A stretch of 64,000 nucleotides of DNA from IMG/VR virus record IMGVR_UViG_3300032164_000009, positions 1-64,000 of that record, one strand, 5' to 3'. The DNA is from a virus. The notes beneath the pieces are model-generated. The model saw only the letters and a list, made by a program, of their open reading frames with translations, was not told the origin of the DNA and made no database searches. The position numbers were made by a program, and so were the translations under genes. Below, one piece after another: positions 23,349 through 31,012 of the stretch (positions are counted from its first letter, which is position 1; every line of letters starts with the position of its first letter).

Positions 23349-24943
23349 ATATGGAAGCGAAGTTGCCGCCCTGCTACCGCTGCGGCAAACAGCCGTGCGC
23401 GTGCCGAGATGCGATGAGCCTTTACTGCGGCAAGTGCGAACTGATTCTGCCTTCTCTTGACGCCGACAGCATCGACGCCGTGGTGACGGACCCACCGGCT
23501 GGGATCGGCTTCATGGGCAAACACTGGGACAGCAACAAGGGCGGGCGAGATGCTTGGATTGACTGGATGGCCGGGATAGCCGCCGAGTGTCTGCGGGTCT
23601 GCAAACCGGGGGCGCATGCGCTGGTGTGGTCGCTTCCGCGCACGAGCCACTGGACCGCTACGGCGTGGGAGAACGCGGGCTGGCAACCGAGGGATCGGAT
23701 CGTGCATTGCTTTGGGTCGGGTTTCCCGAAGTCGCTGGACGTATCGAAGGCCATCGACAAGGCGGCGGGGGCGGAGAGGGAAGTGGTGGGTGCGATGGAA
23801 TACAGCGCACCGGACATTCGCGGAAACGCTTCAAATGGTCGCGGTATTTCCAGCCAAGCAAGCAAGCAAGCAGACCGCCTTAACGTCGCCATTACCGCCC
23901 CTGCGACCGACGCCGCGAAGAAATGGGACGGCTGGGGCAGTGCGCTGAAGCCGGCCGTAGAACAGTGGACTAAATTTCAGAAACCATTGACAGCCGTACC
24001 CCTTTCTGCTACGGTAGAAGAGTCAACCATTTTTTTGGAGGCTCTTTTATGGTTACTGTCACCTGCGAAGTTTGCGGAAAGTGTTTTTCAGTCAAGCCAA
24101 AACGGCTCCGTCGGGGCGTGCGGTTCTGTTCGGTGGATTGCCGCCGTGTGGTGTATTCCAAAGTGCGGAGATCAATTCGGGCTGATGGATACGTTCAATT
24201 CACCGGAGGAGGCAAGAACGTTTTGGAGCATCGCGTCGTTATGGAAAGGCATTTGGGACGCCGTTTGCGACGGAGCGAGCACGTACACCACCGAAACGGC
24301 GACAAGGCTGATAACCGCATTGAGAATCTTGAACTCATTTCTATCGGCAGCCATACCAGAATCCATCATCCTGGTCGCGTTCCGTCAAAATGGGTTACGG
24401 TTCAGTGCGATGCCTGCGGAAAACAATTCCCCAAGCGACGGCTTGCCGCCGAACAACACCCACACCATTTCTGCTCTACGGTCTGTTACGCTCGCCGTGC
24501 TCAGTACACTTGTGAGCGCTGCGGAAAGCGTTTCACTTTCTACCGTTCTAAGCCACGGCGTTATTGTTCCCGCCGATGCTATAACGGTGCCGCAGATTGA
24601 GGATTGGTGGCTGTTGCGCAAGCCGCTCTGCGGAACGGTTGCCGAGAACGTCCAGCGGTACGGGACCGGGGCCTTGAACATCGAGGGGTGCAGGGTCGAA
24701 CACATTACAGTGAAGGGCGGAAATCTCGCCGACAATTCGCATCTCCGGTCGTCAATCAAAGGACAGATGGGCGTTTTTAAACGTGATGGAACCGAACGCT
24801 TTGGGGCAATGAGTCCTTCCGGCCGCTGGCCCGCGAACCTGATCCTTTCATATCCAGAGGACGAATACGAATTGCGCGACGACGTGACGCCGGAGCAACT
24901 ACGGCAACTTGCGGAGTGGATGGATGCGAACGCAAGAGTCTAG
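23345..24943 (+). CDS. DNA methyltransferase, N-terminal part, interrupted by an HNH insertion
   Basis: The first about 210 residues are a beta-class DNA methyltransferase: the zinc-knuckle tag CYRCGKQPCACRD (10-22), motif IV TDPPAGIG (DPPA instead of DPPY), then GNASNGRG and GWGSALKPAVEQW. Homologous sequence resumes at WWLLRKPLCGTVAENVQRYG, so about 620 bases (roughly 23970-24600), holding an HNH gene in another frame, separate KPAVE from WWLLRKP. The methyltransferase frame stays open through the insert. It then ends in TAG at 24941, inside the second insertion region, before the C-terminal catalytic motif, which lies at 25528-25983. As read, the protein lacks motif I. Confidence 0.8.
   Translation: MNMEAKLPPCYRCGKQPCACRDAMSLYCGKCELILPSLDADSIDAVVTDPPAGIGFMGKHWDSNKGGRDAWIDWMAGIAAECLRVCKPGAHALVWSLPRTSHWTATAWENAGWQPRDRIVHCFGSGFPKSLDVSKAIDKAAGAEREVVGAMEYSAPDIRGNASNGRGISSQASKQADRLNVAITAPATDAAKKWDGWGSALKPAVEQWTKFQKPLTAVPLSATVEESTIFLEALLWLLSPAKFAESVFQSSQNGSVGACGSVRWIAAVWCIPKCGDQFGLMDTFNSPEEARTFWSIASLWKGIWDAVCDGASTYTTETATRLITALRILNSFLSAAIPESIILVAFRQNGLRFSAMPAENNSPSDGLPPNNTHTISALRSVTLAVLSTLVSAAESVSLSTVLSHGVIVPADAITVPQIEDWWLLRKPLCGTVAENVQRYGTGALNIEGCRVEHITVKGGNLADNSHLRSSIKGQMGVFKRDGTERFGAMSPSGRWPANLILSYPEDEYELRDDVTPEQLRQLAEWMDANARV
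23987..24026 (+). promoter_or_regulatory. Promoter-like hexamers within nested inverted repeats, upstream of HNH gene 1
   Basis: TTGACA (23987-23992), 17 bases, TACGGT (24010-24015). The same bases form nested repeats TTGAC/GTCAA and CCGTA/TACGG. It lies 23 bases before the HNH start with a GGAG ribosome site, suggesting independent expression or a boundary structure. Confidence 0.4.
24049..24600 (+). CDS. HNH homing-type endonuclease inserted in the methyltransferase gene
   Basis: 183 residues with its own TTGGAG ribosome site. Zinc knuckle CEVCGKCFSVKPKRLRRG, a central HNH core (LEHRVVMERHLGRRL ... HVHHRNGDKADNRIENLEL), then two more Cys knuckles (CDACGKQFPKRR; CERCGKRF). H-x-x-N-G-x-x-x-D-N-R-x-x-N-L-E is the classic phage HNH homing signature. 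It ends exactly where the host methyltransferase coding sequence resumes. Expected role: cutting intact alleles to spread itself. Confidence 0.9.
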   Translation: MVTVTCEVCGKCFSVKPKRLRRGVRFCSVDCRRVVYSKVRRSIRADGYVQFTGGGKNVLEHRVVMERHLGRRLRRSEHVHHRNGDKADNRIENLELISIGSHTRIHHPGRVPSKWVTVQCDACGKQFPKRRLAAEQHPHHFCSTVCYARRAQYTCERCGKRFTFYRSKPRRYCSRRCYNGAAD

Positions 24944-25523
24944 ACAAAAAACGTCAGCGGCACTGAGGGCATGGTGCCTTGCCAACCCCGACAAGGTGCG
25001 GGCGCGTGGCGCAAAGAACAGCGGTCCGAACAATTACCGCTGGAAGGGAGGATCGTCGCGACTGAATTTCGCTGTGCGGAGATTGACGGAACATCGTAAG
25101 TGGATGGACGCTGTTGTTCGGCGGGACGGGACCTGTGTTCGCTGTGGAGCAACAACAGACCTAGAGGCACACCACAAGACGCCGTTGGCAAAGTTGATTG
25201 CGTTGCACGGAATAACGACCCGCGAGCAAGCCCGAAATTGTGCTCCGCTCTGGGACTTGAACAACGGGGAAACCCTTTGCGAGCGGTGCCACTGTGAGCA
25301 TCACGGCAGGAAGTATACGCCAACCGGGAAAGGGCGGCGCAAAAAGCCTTGCAAGGTTCGCAGGTCAATGGCTGGGTCGGCAAACCCAAAGTGGAAAGGA
25401 GGTCTTGTCGAGATGCGTTGCCCGGTATGCGACGGGGCGTTTTACGTCAAGCCGGTGGAAGTTACCAAGAAAAAGTGCTGTAGCAGGAGGTGCCTCGGTG
25501 AGAGTCAGCGAAAGCGTGTTTAA
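24924..25523 (+). CDS. Second HNH endonuclease in the same methyltransferase gene
   Basis: 199 residues from ATG 24924, which overlaps the end of the methyltransferase frame. Residues 1-60 contain a NUMOD-like, DNA-binding stretch (GAKNSGPNNYRWKGGSS). The HNH core reads CVRCGATTDLEAHHKTPLAK ... LWDLNNGETLCERCHCEHHG. A second PKWKGG motif and Cys knuckles (CPVCDGAFYVKP; CCSRRCLGES) follow. The architecture matches phage homing endonucleases. It separates the N-terminal and C-terminal parts of the methyltransferase and puts them in different frames. Confidence 0.88.
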   Translation: MRTQESRQKTSAALRAWCLANPDKVRARGAKNSGPNNYRWKGGSSRLNFAVRRLTEHRKWMDAVVRRDGTCVRCGATTDLEAHHKTPLAKLIALHGITTREQARNCAPLWDLNNGETLCERCHCEHHGRKYTPTGKGRRKKPCKVRRSMAGSANPKWKGGLVEMRCPVCDGAFYVKPVEVTKKKCCSRRCLGESQRKRV

Positions 25524-25527
25524 GAAA

Positions 25528-25983
25528 ATGCCCGCCGGGTTGCAGGCCATGTTTTGCAAGCTACCGAATCCCGGCAGCGAGGAAGTGCTGGGGATGTTCC
25601 CGGAGACAGAGACGAACCCGGGACAATATCGGAATGACGGGACTGCCGGCTGTTTTGGCTCCACACGCACGGCGGGAACTCGCGTAAGTGACGGCGACAC
25701 CGGCTCGGCCGCGCGCTTTTTCTACTGCGCCAAGGCCGGCCGGGCCGAGCGCGGCGAGGGCAACCATCATCCTACGGTCAAACCGCTGGCCTTGATGGAG
25801 TACCTTTGCCGCCTACTCTCTCAGCCGGGACACAAGGGCGTATTGCTGGACCCGTTCGCCGGCAGTGGGAGCACCCTGCTCTGCGCGTCCAAGTGGTTTG
25901 AGCGGGCCATCGGAATCGAACAAGACGAGGCGTCGTGCGTCATCGCCGCTTCCCGCCTGCGCCAGGAGGTGCTGCCGATATGA
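25528..25983 (+). pseudogene. C-terminal part of the interrupted DNA methyltransferase
   Basis: 152 codons from ATG 25528 (an in-frame GTG lies at 25498). It contains the end of a beta-class methyltransferase: NHHPTVKPLALMEYLCRLLS, LLDPFAGSGSTLLCA (motif I) and the tag CVIAASRLRQEVLPI. The N-terminal half is at 23345-24943 in another frame. It could be rejoined by splicing if the HNH insertions are introns, be translated as a separate subunit, or be dead. Intron signatures were not recognised, so I label it a fragment. Confidence 0.7.
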
Positions 25984-26093
25984 CCCTTCGCAACAACGAG
26001 CCGATCAAGGACCACGCCGCATCCCTGCCCACCTGCCACCGCTGCGGCAAGCAGCCGTGCGAGTGCCGAGACCACGGCATCGAGGAGGACTGA
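25980..26093 (+). CDS. Orphan N-terminal zinc-knuckle tag (37 residues)
   Basis: ATGA overlap with the methyltransferase fragment. It reads MTLRNNEPIKDHAASL, then CHRCGKQPCECRDHG, then stops. The same MTLRNNEP plus C-x-R-C-G-K-Q-P-C-x-C-R begins the two methyltransferases at 26797 and 27540. This looks like the start of a lost cassette gene, or a free zinc peptide; its stop overlaps the next ATG. Confidence 0.55.
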   Translation: MTLRNNEPIKDHAASLPTCHRCGKQPCECRDHGIEED

Positions 26094-26800
26094 TGGCAGC
26101 CACACGCGAGCGACCAATTCTTTTCAGCGGACCAATGGTCCGCGCGATCCTCGACAACCGCAAGACGCAGACGAGGCGGGTGGTGAAGCCGCCAAAGGAC
26201 CATTGCGACGATGGCCGACCCATGCTTTACGATCTGAGCCGAGCTTTTGCAGACAACGGCTATCTCCACGTCCCGTTTGCTCACCCCGGCGACGGATGGC
26301 AGAAGCAACCGATAGACGACACGCGGATTCGGCACTACGCGCCGTGGGACGAAGGTGATTTGCTCTGGGTGCGAGAGACGTGGGCCACCAGCGAAGACAT
26401 CGACGGCCGCCCCGTGATGGTTTACAGAGCCGGTGGGACGCGGCTCATAGGCCCAGACGGAGAATCGGTGCATCACGGCGAGCACCGTTGCACGGCCCTG
26501 GTTACGACGTGGCGGCCCTCGATCTACATGCCGCGTTGGGCCTCGCGTCTGACGTTGGAGATCACCGCCGTGCGCGTCGAGCGGCTAAAAGAGATCAGCG
26601 AAGCGGACGCGATCGCAGAAGGAATCGTGGTCTCGGACAAATACGCATACTCACCGTCGGGCGTTGCGCGTTTCCGCGACTACGACGGCGCTCGCGTATC
26701 CTTCGCCGAATTGTGGAACGCCATCTATGCAAAGGCTGACCGGGGCTGGGACGCGAATCCATGGGTCTGGGTCTTGGCGTTTCGGAGAATCAAGCCATGA
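26093..26800 (+). CDS. ASCH-domain-like phage protein (often annotated morphogenetic protein)
   Basis: 235 residues. RPILFSGPMVRAILDNRKTQ followed by TRRVVKPP is the N-terminal signature of ASCH-like phage proteins; later parts (DLLWVRETWA; RWASRLTLEITAVRVERL; EISEADAIAEGI; FAELWNAIYAK) are also typical, so it is complete. ASCH domains belong to the PUA-like fold and bind RNA or modified bases; an exact phage role is not established. Being inside a methyltransferase island suggests a link to modified nucleotides. Confidence 0.85.
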   Translation: MAATRERPILFSGPMVRAILDNRKTQTRRVVKPPKDHCDDGRPMLYDLSRAFADNGYLHVPFAHPGDGWQKQPIDDTRIRHYAPWDEGDLLWVRETWATSEDIDGRPVMVYRAGGTRLIGPDGESVHHGEHRCTALVTTWRPSIYMPRWASRLTLEITAVRVERLKEISEADAIAEGIVVSDKYAYSPSGVARFRDYDGARVSFAELWNAIYAKADRGWDANPWVWVLAFRRIKP

Positions 26801-27543
26801 CCCTCCGCAACAACGAGCCGACCTGCTACCGTTGCGGCAAGCAGCCGTGCGAGTGCCGCGATGGTATCTGCTTGATTCACGCCGACTGCCGTTCAATCCT
26901 CCCGCTGCTGGAGCCGGGGAGCGTCGATTGCGTGGTGACGGACCCGCCGTATGGGATCTCGTATGAGAGCGGAATGACCGGGCACCATGGCGGGACCGCA
27001 TTGCCGGGCATCGTTGGGGATGACGACACCACGCTACGAGATTTCGTTTTAGCGTGGTGCCGCTCGCTCCCTGCAATAGTGTTTGGGACGTGGCGGGTAG
27101 CGCGCCCCGCTGGCTGCAAGGTTCTCTTGACGTGGGAAAAGGGCGACCATGTAGGCATGGGTGATCTTGCTATGCCGTGGAAGCCGAACACCGAAGAGAT
27201 TTACGTTATCGGTTCTGGATTCGCTGGCCATCGAGGAAGTTCCGTACTGCGCATAAATGCGCCGGTGACGTGGAACTCCACTGGGTTTGGCAGAAAGCAC
27301 CCCCATGAAAAGCCTGTCGAATTGATGGCGGACTTGATCGCCAAGTGCCCTCCGGGAACCATCCTCGACCCCTTCGCGGGATCGGGCACGACGCTCCGCG
27401 CCGCGAAGGACTTGGGACGCCGCGCCATCGGGATCGAGATCGAAGAGCGTTACTGTGCCATTGCCGCTCGTCGCCTGGAGCAAGAATGCCTACCGTTCGG
27501 CCCACCGGACGCACCGACCGAGACGCAGAGGACGATGCTATGA
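26797..27543 (+). CDS. DNA adenine/cytosine-N4 methyltransferase (DPPY type)
   Basis: 248 residues, ATGA-coupled. Tag CYRCGKQPCECRDG (10-23), motif IV TDPPYGISYE (DPPY at 49-52), motif I LDPFAGSGTT (FAGSGTT at 193-199), and a C-terminal tag variant (IAARRLEQECLPFG). Motif order IV-then-I defines the beta class. No target-recognition domain is obvious beyond residues 60-160. Probably protects phage DNA from host restriction. It appears intact. Confidence 0.9.
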   Translation: MTLRNNEPTCYRCGKQPCECRDGICLIHADCRSILPLLEPGSVDCVVTDPPYGISYESGMTGHHGGTALPGIVGDDDTTLRDFVLAWCRSLPAIVFGTWRVARPAGCKVLLTWEKGDHVGMGDLAMPWKPNTEEIYVIGSGFAGHRGSSVLRINAPVTWNSTGFGRKHPHEKPVELMADLIAKCPPGTILDPFAGSGTTLRAAKDLGRRAIGIEIEERYCAIAARRLEQECLPFGPPDAPTETQRTML

Positions 27544-29150
27544 CCCTCCGCAACAACGAGCCGACCTGCTACCGTTGCGGCAAGCAGCCCTGCGTGTGCC
27601 GAGACCGCGGCACGCTCTACCACGGCGATGCGCTCCAAGTGCTGCGAGGGCTGCCGGCGGGGATTATCCAGTGCTGCGTTACGTCACCGCCCTACTTCGC
27701 GCTACGCTCTTACCTGGCCAAAGACGATCCCCTGAAGCCGCTTGAGATCGGGTCGGAGCCGACGGTCGAGGCGTTTATTCAGGTGATGGTGGAGGTGTTT
27801 CGAGAAGTCAAGCGGGTGCTACGCGATGATGGGACCTTGTTCTTGAATCTCGGCGACAGTTACGATGCGGGAACATCGAGTAAACGGAAGCCGGGGTACG
27901 GCAAGCACGGCTACTGGAACAATGAGAACATCGACCAGCGCGTCACCGCCGGCCTTCCCCCCGGCAACCTCTTGAACATCCCCCACCGCGTCGCCGAGGC
28001 CCTCCGCGCCGACGGCTGGGTCTGGCGGCAGACGATAATTTTCGCCAAGAAATCACCGATGCCAGAAAGCGTGAGCGGGTGGAGGTGGGTGCGGTGTAGG
28101 GTGAAGGTGAATAATGGCGGTGGGGATTTGACTCCAAAGGAAACCGAATTACAGGCTATTGGACTGCATGGAATTGGGAGTGGGCTACATCAACCCGGCT
28201 GGCGAGAGGGCGCATCGTCGAAAAGTGTATTTATCCCCTGCCCCGGCTGCCCGAAGTGCGAGCCCTACAGTGGCTACGTGCTGAGGCGGGGCGCGGGGCG
28301 ATGCACGACGGCGCATGAATATGTCTTCGTGTTCGCCAAGTCGGGGAAATATTTTTGGGATGGGGAGGCCAGTAAGGAGAAGGCGCGGTACGGTCGCATG
28401 GAGTGGAAAGGCAATAAATACCAGTGTGTGCGGGAGGCTGATCCGAGGGATAAACGCGGCATTGTAGGTCAGCGTAGCACTGGGACAAAGCACGACCCAT
28501 CTGCCGGTCGCAACCCTCGCAATTTTTGGCTTTTGAGTAGCGAGCCAACTTCCGTCCGCCATTTCGCAACCTTCCCGTCCGAGTTGGTCCGTCGCTGTCT
28601 CGTTGCCGGCTGCTCTGCGAGCGGCTGCTGCCCGACGTGCAGGGCGCCGTGGGCCCCGGTGGTGGAGAGCGTCGATACGGGATTGACGCAAAAGATGGCC
28701 GACGGCTGGGATACCGGCGACGGTGGCCATGGGACCATCCATCGCGCTGGCCGAGAGAAAGGCAAGGCTGGCCTGCCTATCATGGCCACCAAGACGCTCG
28801 GCTACCGCCCGACCTGCTGCTGCTACACTTGGCATGATGGCACGATCCTCGATCCGAAGACGCTCCAGCCGGCGGGCACCCAGCCGGTGCTGGTCCGCGG
28901 CGAATACGGCGAGCCGGCCCAGCAACTCGTCCTTGACCCCTTCTGCGGCATCGGTACCACCGGCCAGACGGCCCTTCATCTGGGACACGCCTTCATCGGG
29001 ATTGATCTGAACAGCCGCTACCTGGACGTGGCAGCTACGCGCATCGCCGAGACGCCACGCTGGCGACTGCGGCAACTGATACGCGAAGGAAAAAAGGCGA
29101 GTGCGATTCCCGCCGCGAACCGCCTGCGCCAGGGGGTGCTGCCGATATGA
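27540..29150 (+). CDS. DNA N4-cytosine-type methyltransferase (SPPY) with large insertion
   Basis: 536 residues, ATGA-coupled; the first 50 bases are identical to the start of the gene at 26797. Tag CYRCGKQPCVCRDRG (10-24), motif IV TSPPYFALRSY (SPPY at 49-52, typical of N4-cytosine enzymes), then LFLNLGDSYD and WRQTIIFAKKSPMPES. A Cys-rich stretch (CPGCPKC; CSASGCCPTC) lies around residues 240 and 360, and motif I DPFCGIGTTG near 470. It ends with the common tag (NRLRQGVLPI). Intact by inspection. Confidence 0.9.
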   Translation: MTLRNNEPTCYRCGKQPCVCRDRGTLYHGDALQVLRGLPAGIIQCCVTSPPYFALRSYLAKDDPLKPLEIGSEPTVEAFIQVMVEVFREVKRVLRDDGTLFLNLGDSYDAGTSSKRKPGYGKHGYWNNENIDQRVTAGLPPGNLLNIPHRVAEALRADGWVWRQTIIFAKKSPMPESVSGWRWVRCRVKVNNGGGDLTPKETELQAIGLHGIGSGLHQPGWREGASSKSVFIPCPGCPKCEPYSGYVLRRGAGRCTTAHEYVFVFAKSGKYFWDGEASKEKARYGRMEWKGNKYQCVREADPRDKRGIVGQRSTGTKHDPSAGRNPRNFWLLSSEPTSVRHFATFPSELVRRCLVAGCSASGCCPTCRAPWAPVVESVDTGLTQKMADGWDTGDGGHGTIHRAGREKGKAGLPIMATKTLGYRPTCCCYTWHDGTILDPKTLQPAGTQPVLVRGEYGEPAQQLVLDPFCGIGTTGQTALHLGHAFIGIDLNSRYLDVAATRIAETPRWRLRQLIREGKKASAIPAANRLRQGVLPI

Positions 29151-29395
29151 CCGTCACAGGCAACGCCCCGCCCCCGTACCATTTGCAAGGCTTGCGCCAC
29201 TGCTTGGAGCGCATCCGCGCGGCGGCCGATGCGGGAAGGGTGATCTGCTGGGAGCGCGGCTGGCGTTGGACGGGCCTCGTTTTGGCGGTGATCGGGTGGG
29301 CGGCGGAAAGGTGCGAGAGACAATGGAAACTTTCAGAACCAATCGAACACGAGGAGGAAGATCATGGGCATGAAGATTCCGAAACAACAGCGTGA
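29147..29395 (+). CDS. Small single-span membrane protein
   Basis: 82 residues, coupled to the methyltransferase stop by ATGA. WRWTGLVLAVIGWAAERC (about residues 39-56) is a plausible transmembrane segment. The acidic C terminus (EHEEEDHGHEDSETTA) overlaps the leader of the next gene. The coding sequence for VLAVIGWAA is duplicated 306 bases downstream. Confidence 0.55.
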   Translation: MTVTGNAPPPYHLQGLRHCLERIRAAADAGRVICWERGWRWTGLVLAVIGWAAERCERQWKLSEPIEHEEEDHGHEDSETTA

Positions 29396-29573
29396 GACGC
29401 GGCAAGTGGAAATGGTCGAGACCTACAACCTGGCACGTAGCCTGAGTCGGGTTGGTGGAGGGTGGGGCGAGCGGCCTCGGATGAAACGCGCATTATACCA
29501 CGCACTCGCGATGACCGGGGCGCTCACTGAAACCGAACTTAAGGGCGTGCGCGAAGTAATGGGGCTGGCGTGA
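29364..29573 (+). CDS. 69-residue hypothetical protein
   Basis: ATG 29364 follows a clear GAGGAGGAAGATC, with a second ATG two codons on. Basic and helical (KIPKQQRETRQVEMVETYNL; RMKRALYHALAMTGALTE). It is flanked by two copies of a 31-base sequence (29275 and 29581), as if inserted into the small membrane-protein gene. Confidence 0.6.
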   Translation: MGMKIPKQQRETRQVEMVETYNLARSLSRVGGGWGERPRMKRALYHALAMTGALTETELKGVREVMGLA

Positions 29574-29644
29574 CCGGTGCCCTCGTCCTAGCGGTGATCG
29601 GGTGGGCGGCGAGAACAGCCGCCAATAACGACGGCAAGGAGTGA
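29570..29644 (+). pseudogene. Duplicated end of the small membrane-protein gene
   Basis: GTG 29570 overlaps the preceding stop and reads MTGALVLAVIGWAARTAAN to a stop after 24 codons. It repeats VLAVIGWAA of the gene at 29147 with 28 of 31 bases the same. Probably the original 3' end left after an insertion, or a tiny membrane peptide. Confidence 0.4.
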
Positions 29645-29648
29645 ACCG

Positions 29649-30080
29649 ATGGGCAGGCCGGCGCTAAGCGCTGAAGAGCAGAAGATCATCAGGGCGTTCC
29701 TCGCACAGGGAATCTCGATCGACGAAATCTGCGATGAGCGATACCACCTCTGGTCTACGGTGTCGGATGTGAAGGAGGGGCGGTGCCCCATAGCAGCCCA
29801 GCCGGTCGAATGGCAGCCTCCCAGCCGCCAGCCCGACCCCGCCGGGCCTGAAATCACGGTGGAGCAGCAGGTAGCCGTTGACCAGGCGGCCCGGGAGATT
29901 CGCCCCGCTCCCGGCCGCCGGACCGGCTGCTTCAACCGACTCCGGCAAATCGCAGACCTGGCCAAGACAGACCTCGCGACCGTCTGCCGGCTGCTCGGCC
30001 ACCATTTGCCCGGCCCGATTCCCATCATCGGCAAGGACGGCGACCGGCACTTGTTCTATGCCGACGGGGCGACAATATGA
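29649..30080 (+). CDS. Helix-turn-helix-containing hypothetical protein
   Basis: 143 residues. MGRPALSAEEQKIIRAFLAQ then GISIDEICDE resembles a resolvase-type or sigma-like helix-turn-helix. A Pro-rich linker (QPPSRQPDPAGPE) joins a second helical domain (RLRQIADLAKTDLATVCRLL). Its stop overlaps the PAPS-reductase-like start. Probable DNA-binding protein of the modification island. Confidence 0.7.
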   Translation: MGRPALSAEEQKIIRAFLAQGISIDEICDERYHLWSTVSDVKEGRCPIAAQPVEWQPPSRQPDPAGPEITVEQQVAVDQAAREIRPAPGRRTGCFNRLRQIADLAKTDLATVCRLLGHHLPGPIPIIGKDGDRHLFYADGATI

Positions 30081-30952
30081 CCTCTGCATCCCTACCGAAC
30101 TGCTTTCGTTGCGGCAAGCAGCCGTGCGAGTGCCGACAACAAATACTCCCCGGCGTTGACCTTTCGCTCGATGCCTACGTAGCCGACGCGGTGAAGCTGT
30201 TGCGGCAGATGCAGCCGATCGACCAGCCTTACTACGGCTGTTTCAGCGGCGGGAAGGATTCGTGCGTCATCAAGGAGTTGGGCCGGCTGGCCGAAGTCAA
30301 CGTGACCTGGCATTACAACGTGACGACCATCGACCCGCCGGAGTTGGTGCGGTTCATACGGAAGGAACATGCAGACGTAGTTTGGCACCGCCCCGAATGC
30401 AACTTCTTTACCTATGCGATCCGGTACAAAAAAGGATTCCCTACACGCAGAATGCGGTGGTGTTGTGAAAAGTTTAAGGAACAACGGTCGCCAAAAGGGT
30501 CGCGACTAATTCTCGGCGTTCGTGCTGAAGAGTCGCCGAGACGCGCGGCCAACTGGAGGGAAGTGACGTGGCACCACCAGACTGGCGAGTACGCGGTGTG
30601 CCCCATCGTCAAATGGACCAAAGAGCACGTCTGGGCCTTTATTGGCGGAGTTGGCTTACCCTACTGTTCACTCTATGACGAAGGTTTCGACCGACTCGGT
30701 TGTATTGGCTGCCCGATAGCGAGAACGGCCAACAGACTCAAGGAGTTTGTCCGCTGGCCCGGATATGAGCGAAAGTGGAAGCAACTGTTTCGAGATACGT
30801 GGGACATGAGGACGGGAAAACCACAACGAAACGGCAAGCAGTGGTTTGGGGATCGGTTTTTTGCCAACTGGGAAGCAATGTGGGAGTGGTGGCTCTCCGA
30901 CGAGCCGCTTCCCACCGACAAGTGCCAGGGACTCGTGGAGTTATTTTCGTGA
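30077..30952 (+). CDS. PAPS reductase/adenine-nucleotide alpha-hydrolase family protein
   Basis: 291 residues. The N-terminal tag (CFRCGKQPCECRQQ) is the one carried by the methyltransferases. FSGGKDSCVIKEL (residues 56-68; SGGKDS P-loop) defines the PAPS-reductase/ATP-pyrophosphatase fold. WCCEKFKEQR and LGVRAEESPRRA are the usual later motifs. Phage members are linked to DNA phosphorothioation (DndC-like) or to nucleotide modification. No other dnd gene is in the window, so the substrate is unknown. The last codons overlap an orphan methyltransferase tail. Confidence 0.88.
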   Translation: MTSASLPNCFRCGKQPCECRQQILPGVDLSLDAYVADAVKLLRQMQPIDQPYYGCFSGGKDSCVIKELGRLAEVNVTWHYNVTTIDPPELVRFIRKEHADVVWHRPECNFFTYAIRYKKGFPTRRMRWCCEKFKEQRSPKGSRLILGVRAEESPRRAANWREVTWHHQTGEYAVCPIVKWTKEHVWAFIGGVGLPYCSLYDEGFDRLGCIGCPIARTANRLKEFVRWPGYERKWKQLFRDTWDMRTGKPQRNGKQWFGDRFFANWEAMWEWWLSDEPLPTDKCQGLVELFS

Positions 30953-30993
30953 TCGCCGCCGCCCGCCTGCGCCAGGGGGTGCTGCCGATATAG
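30949..30993 (+). pseudogene. Orphan C-terminal tag of a methyltransferase
   Basis: GTG at 30949 overlaps the previous stop and reads VIAAARLRQGVLPI then TAG. The same tag ends the methyltransferases at 25983 and 29150. The rest of that methyltransferase is gone, replaced by the PAPS-reductase-like gene. Confidence 0.7.
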
Positions 30994-31012
30994 GGCAGAA
31001 CTTACCCTAAAC

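Noticed and set aside
23970-25528. Group I introns in the methyltransferase gene
   Set aside because: I could not find the conserved core or a terminal G with a guide pairing by eye, and HNH gene 1 ends right at the resumed coding sequence. Left as unproven, not annotated.
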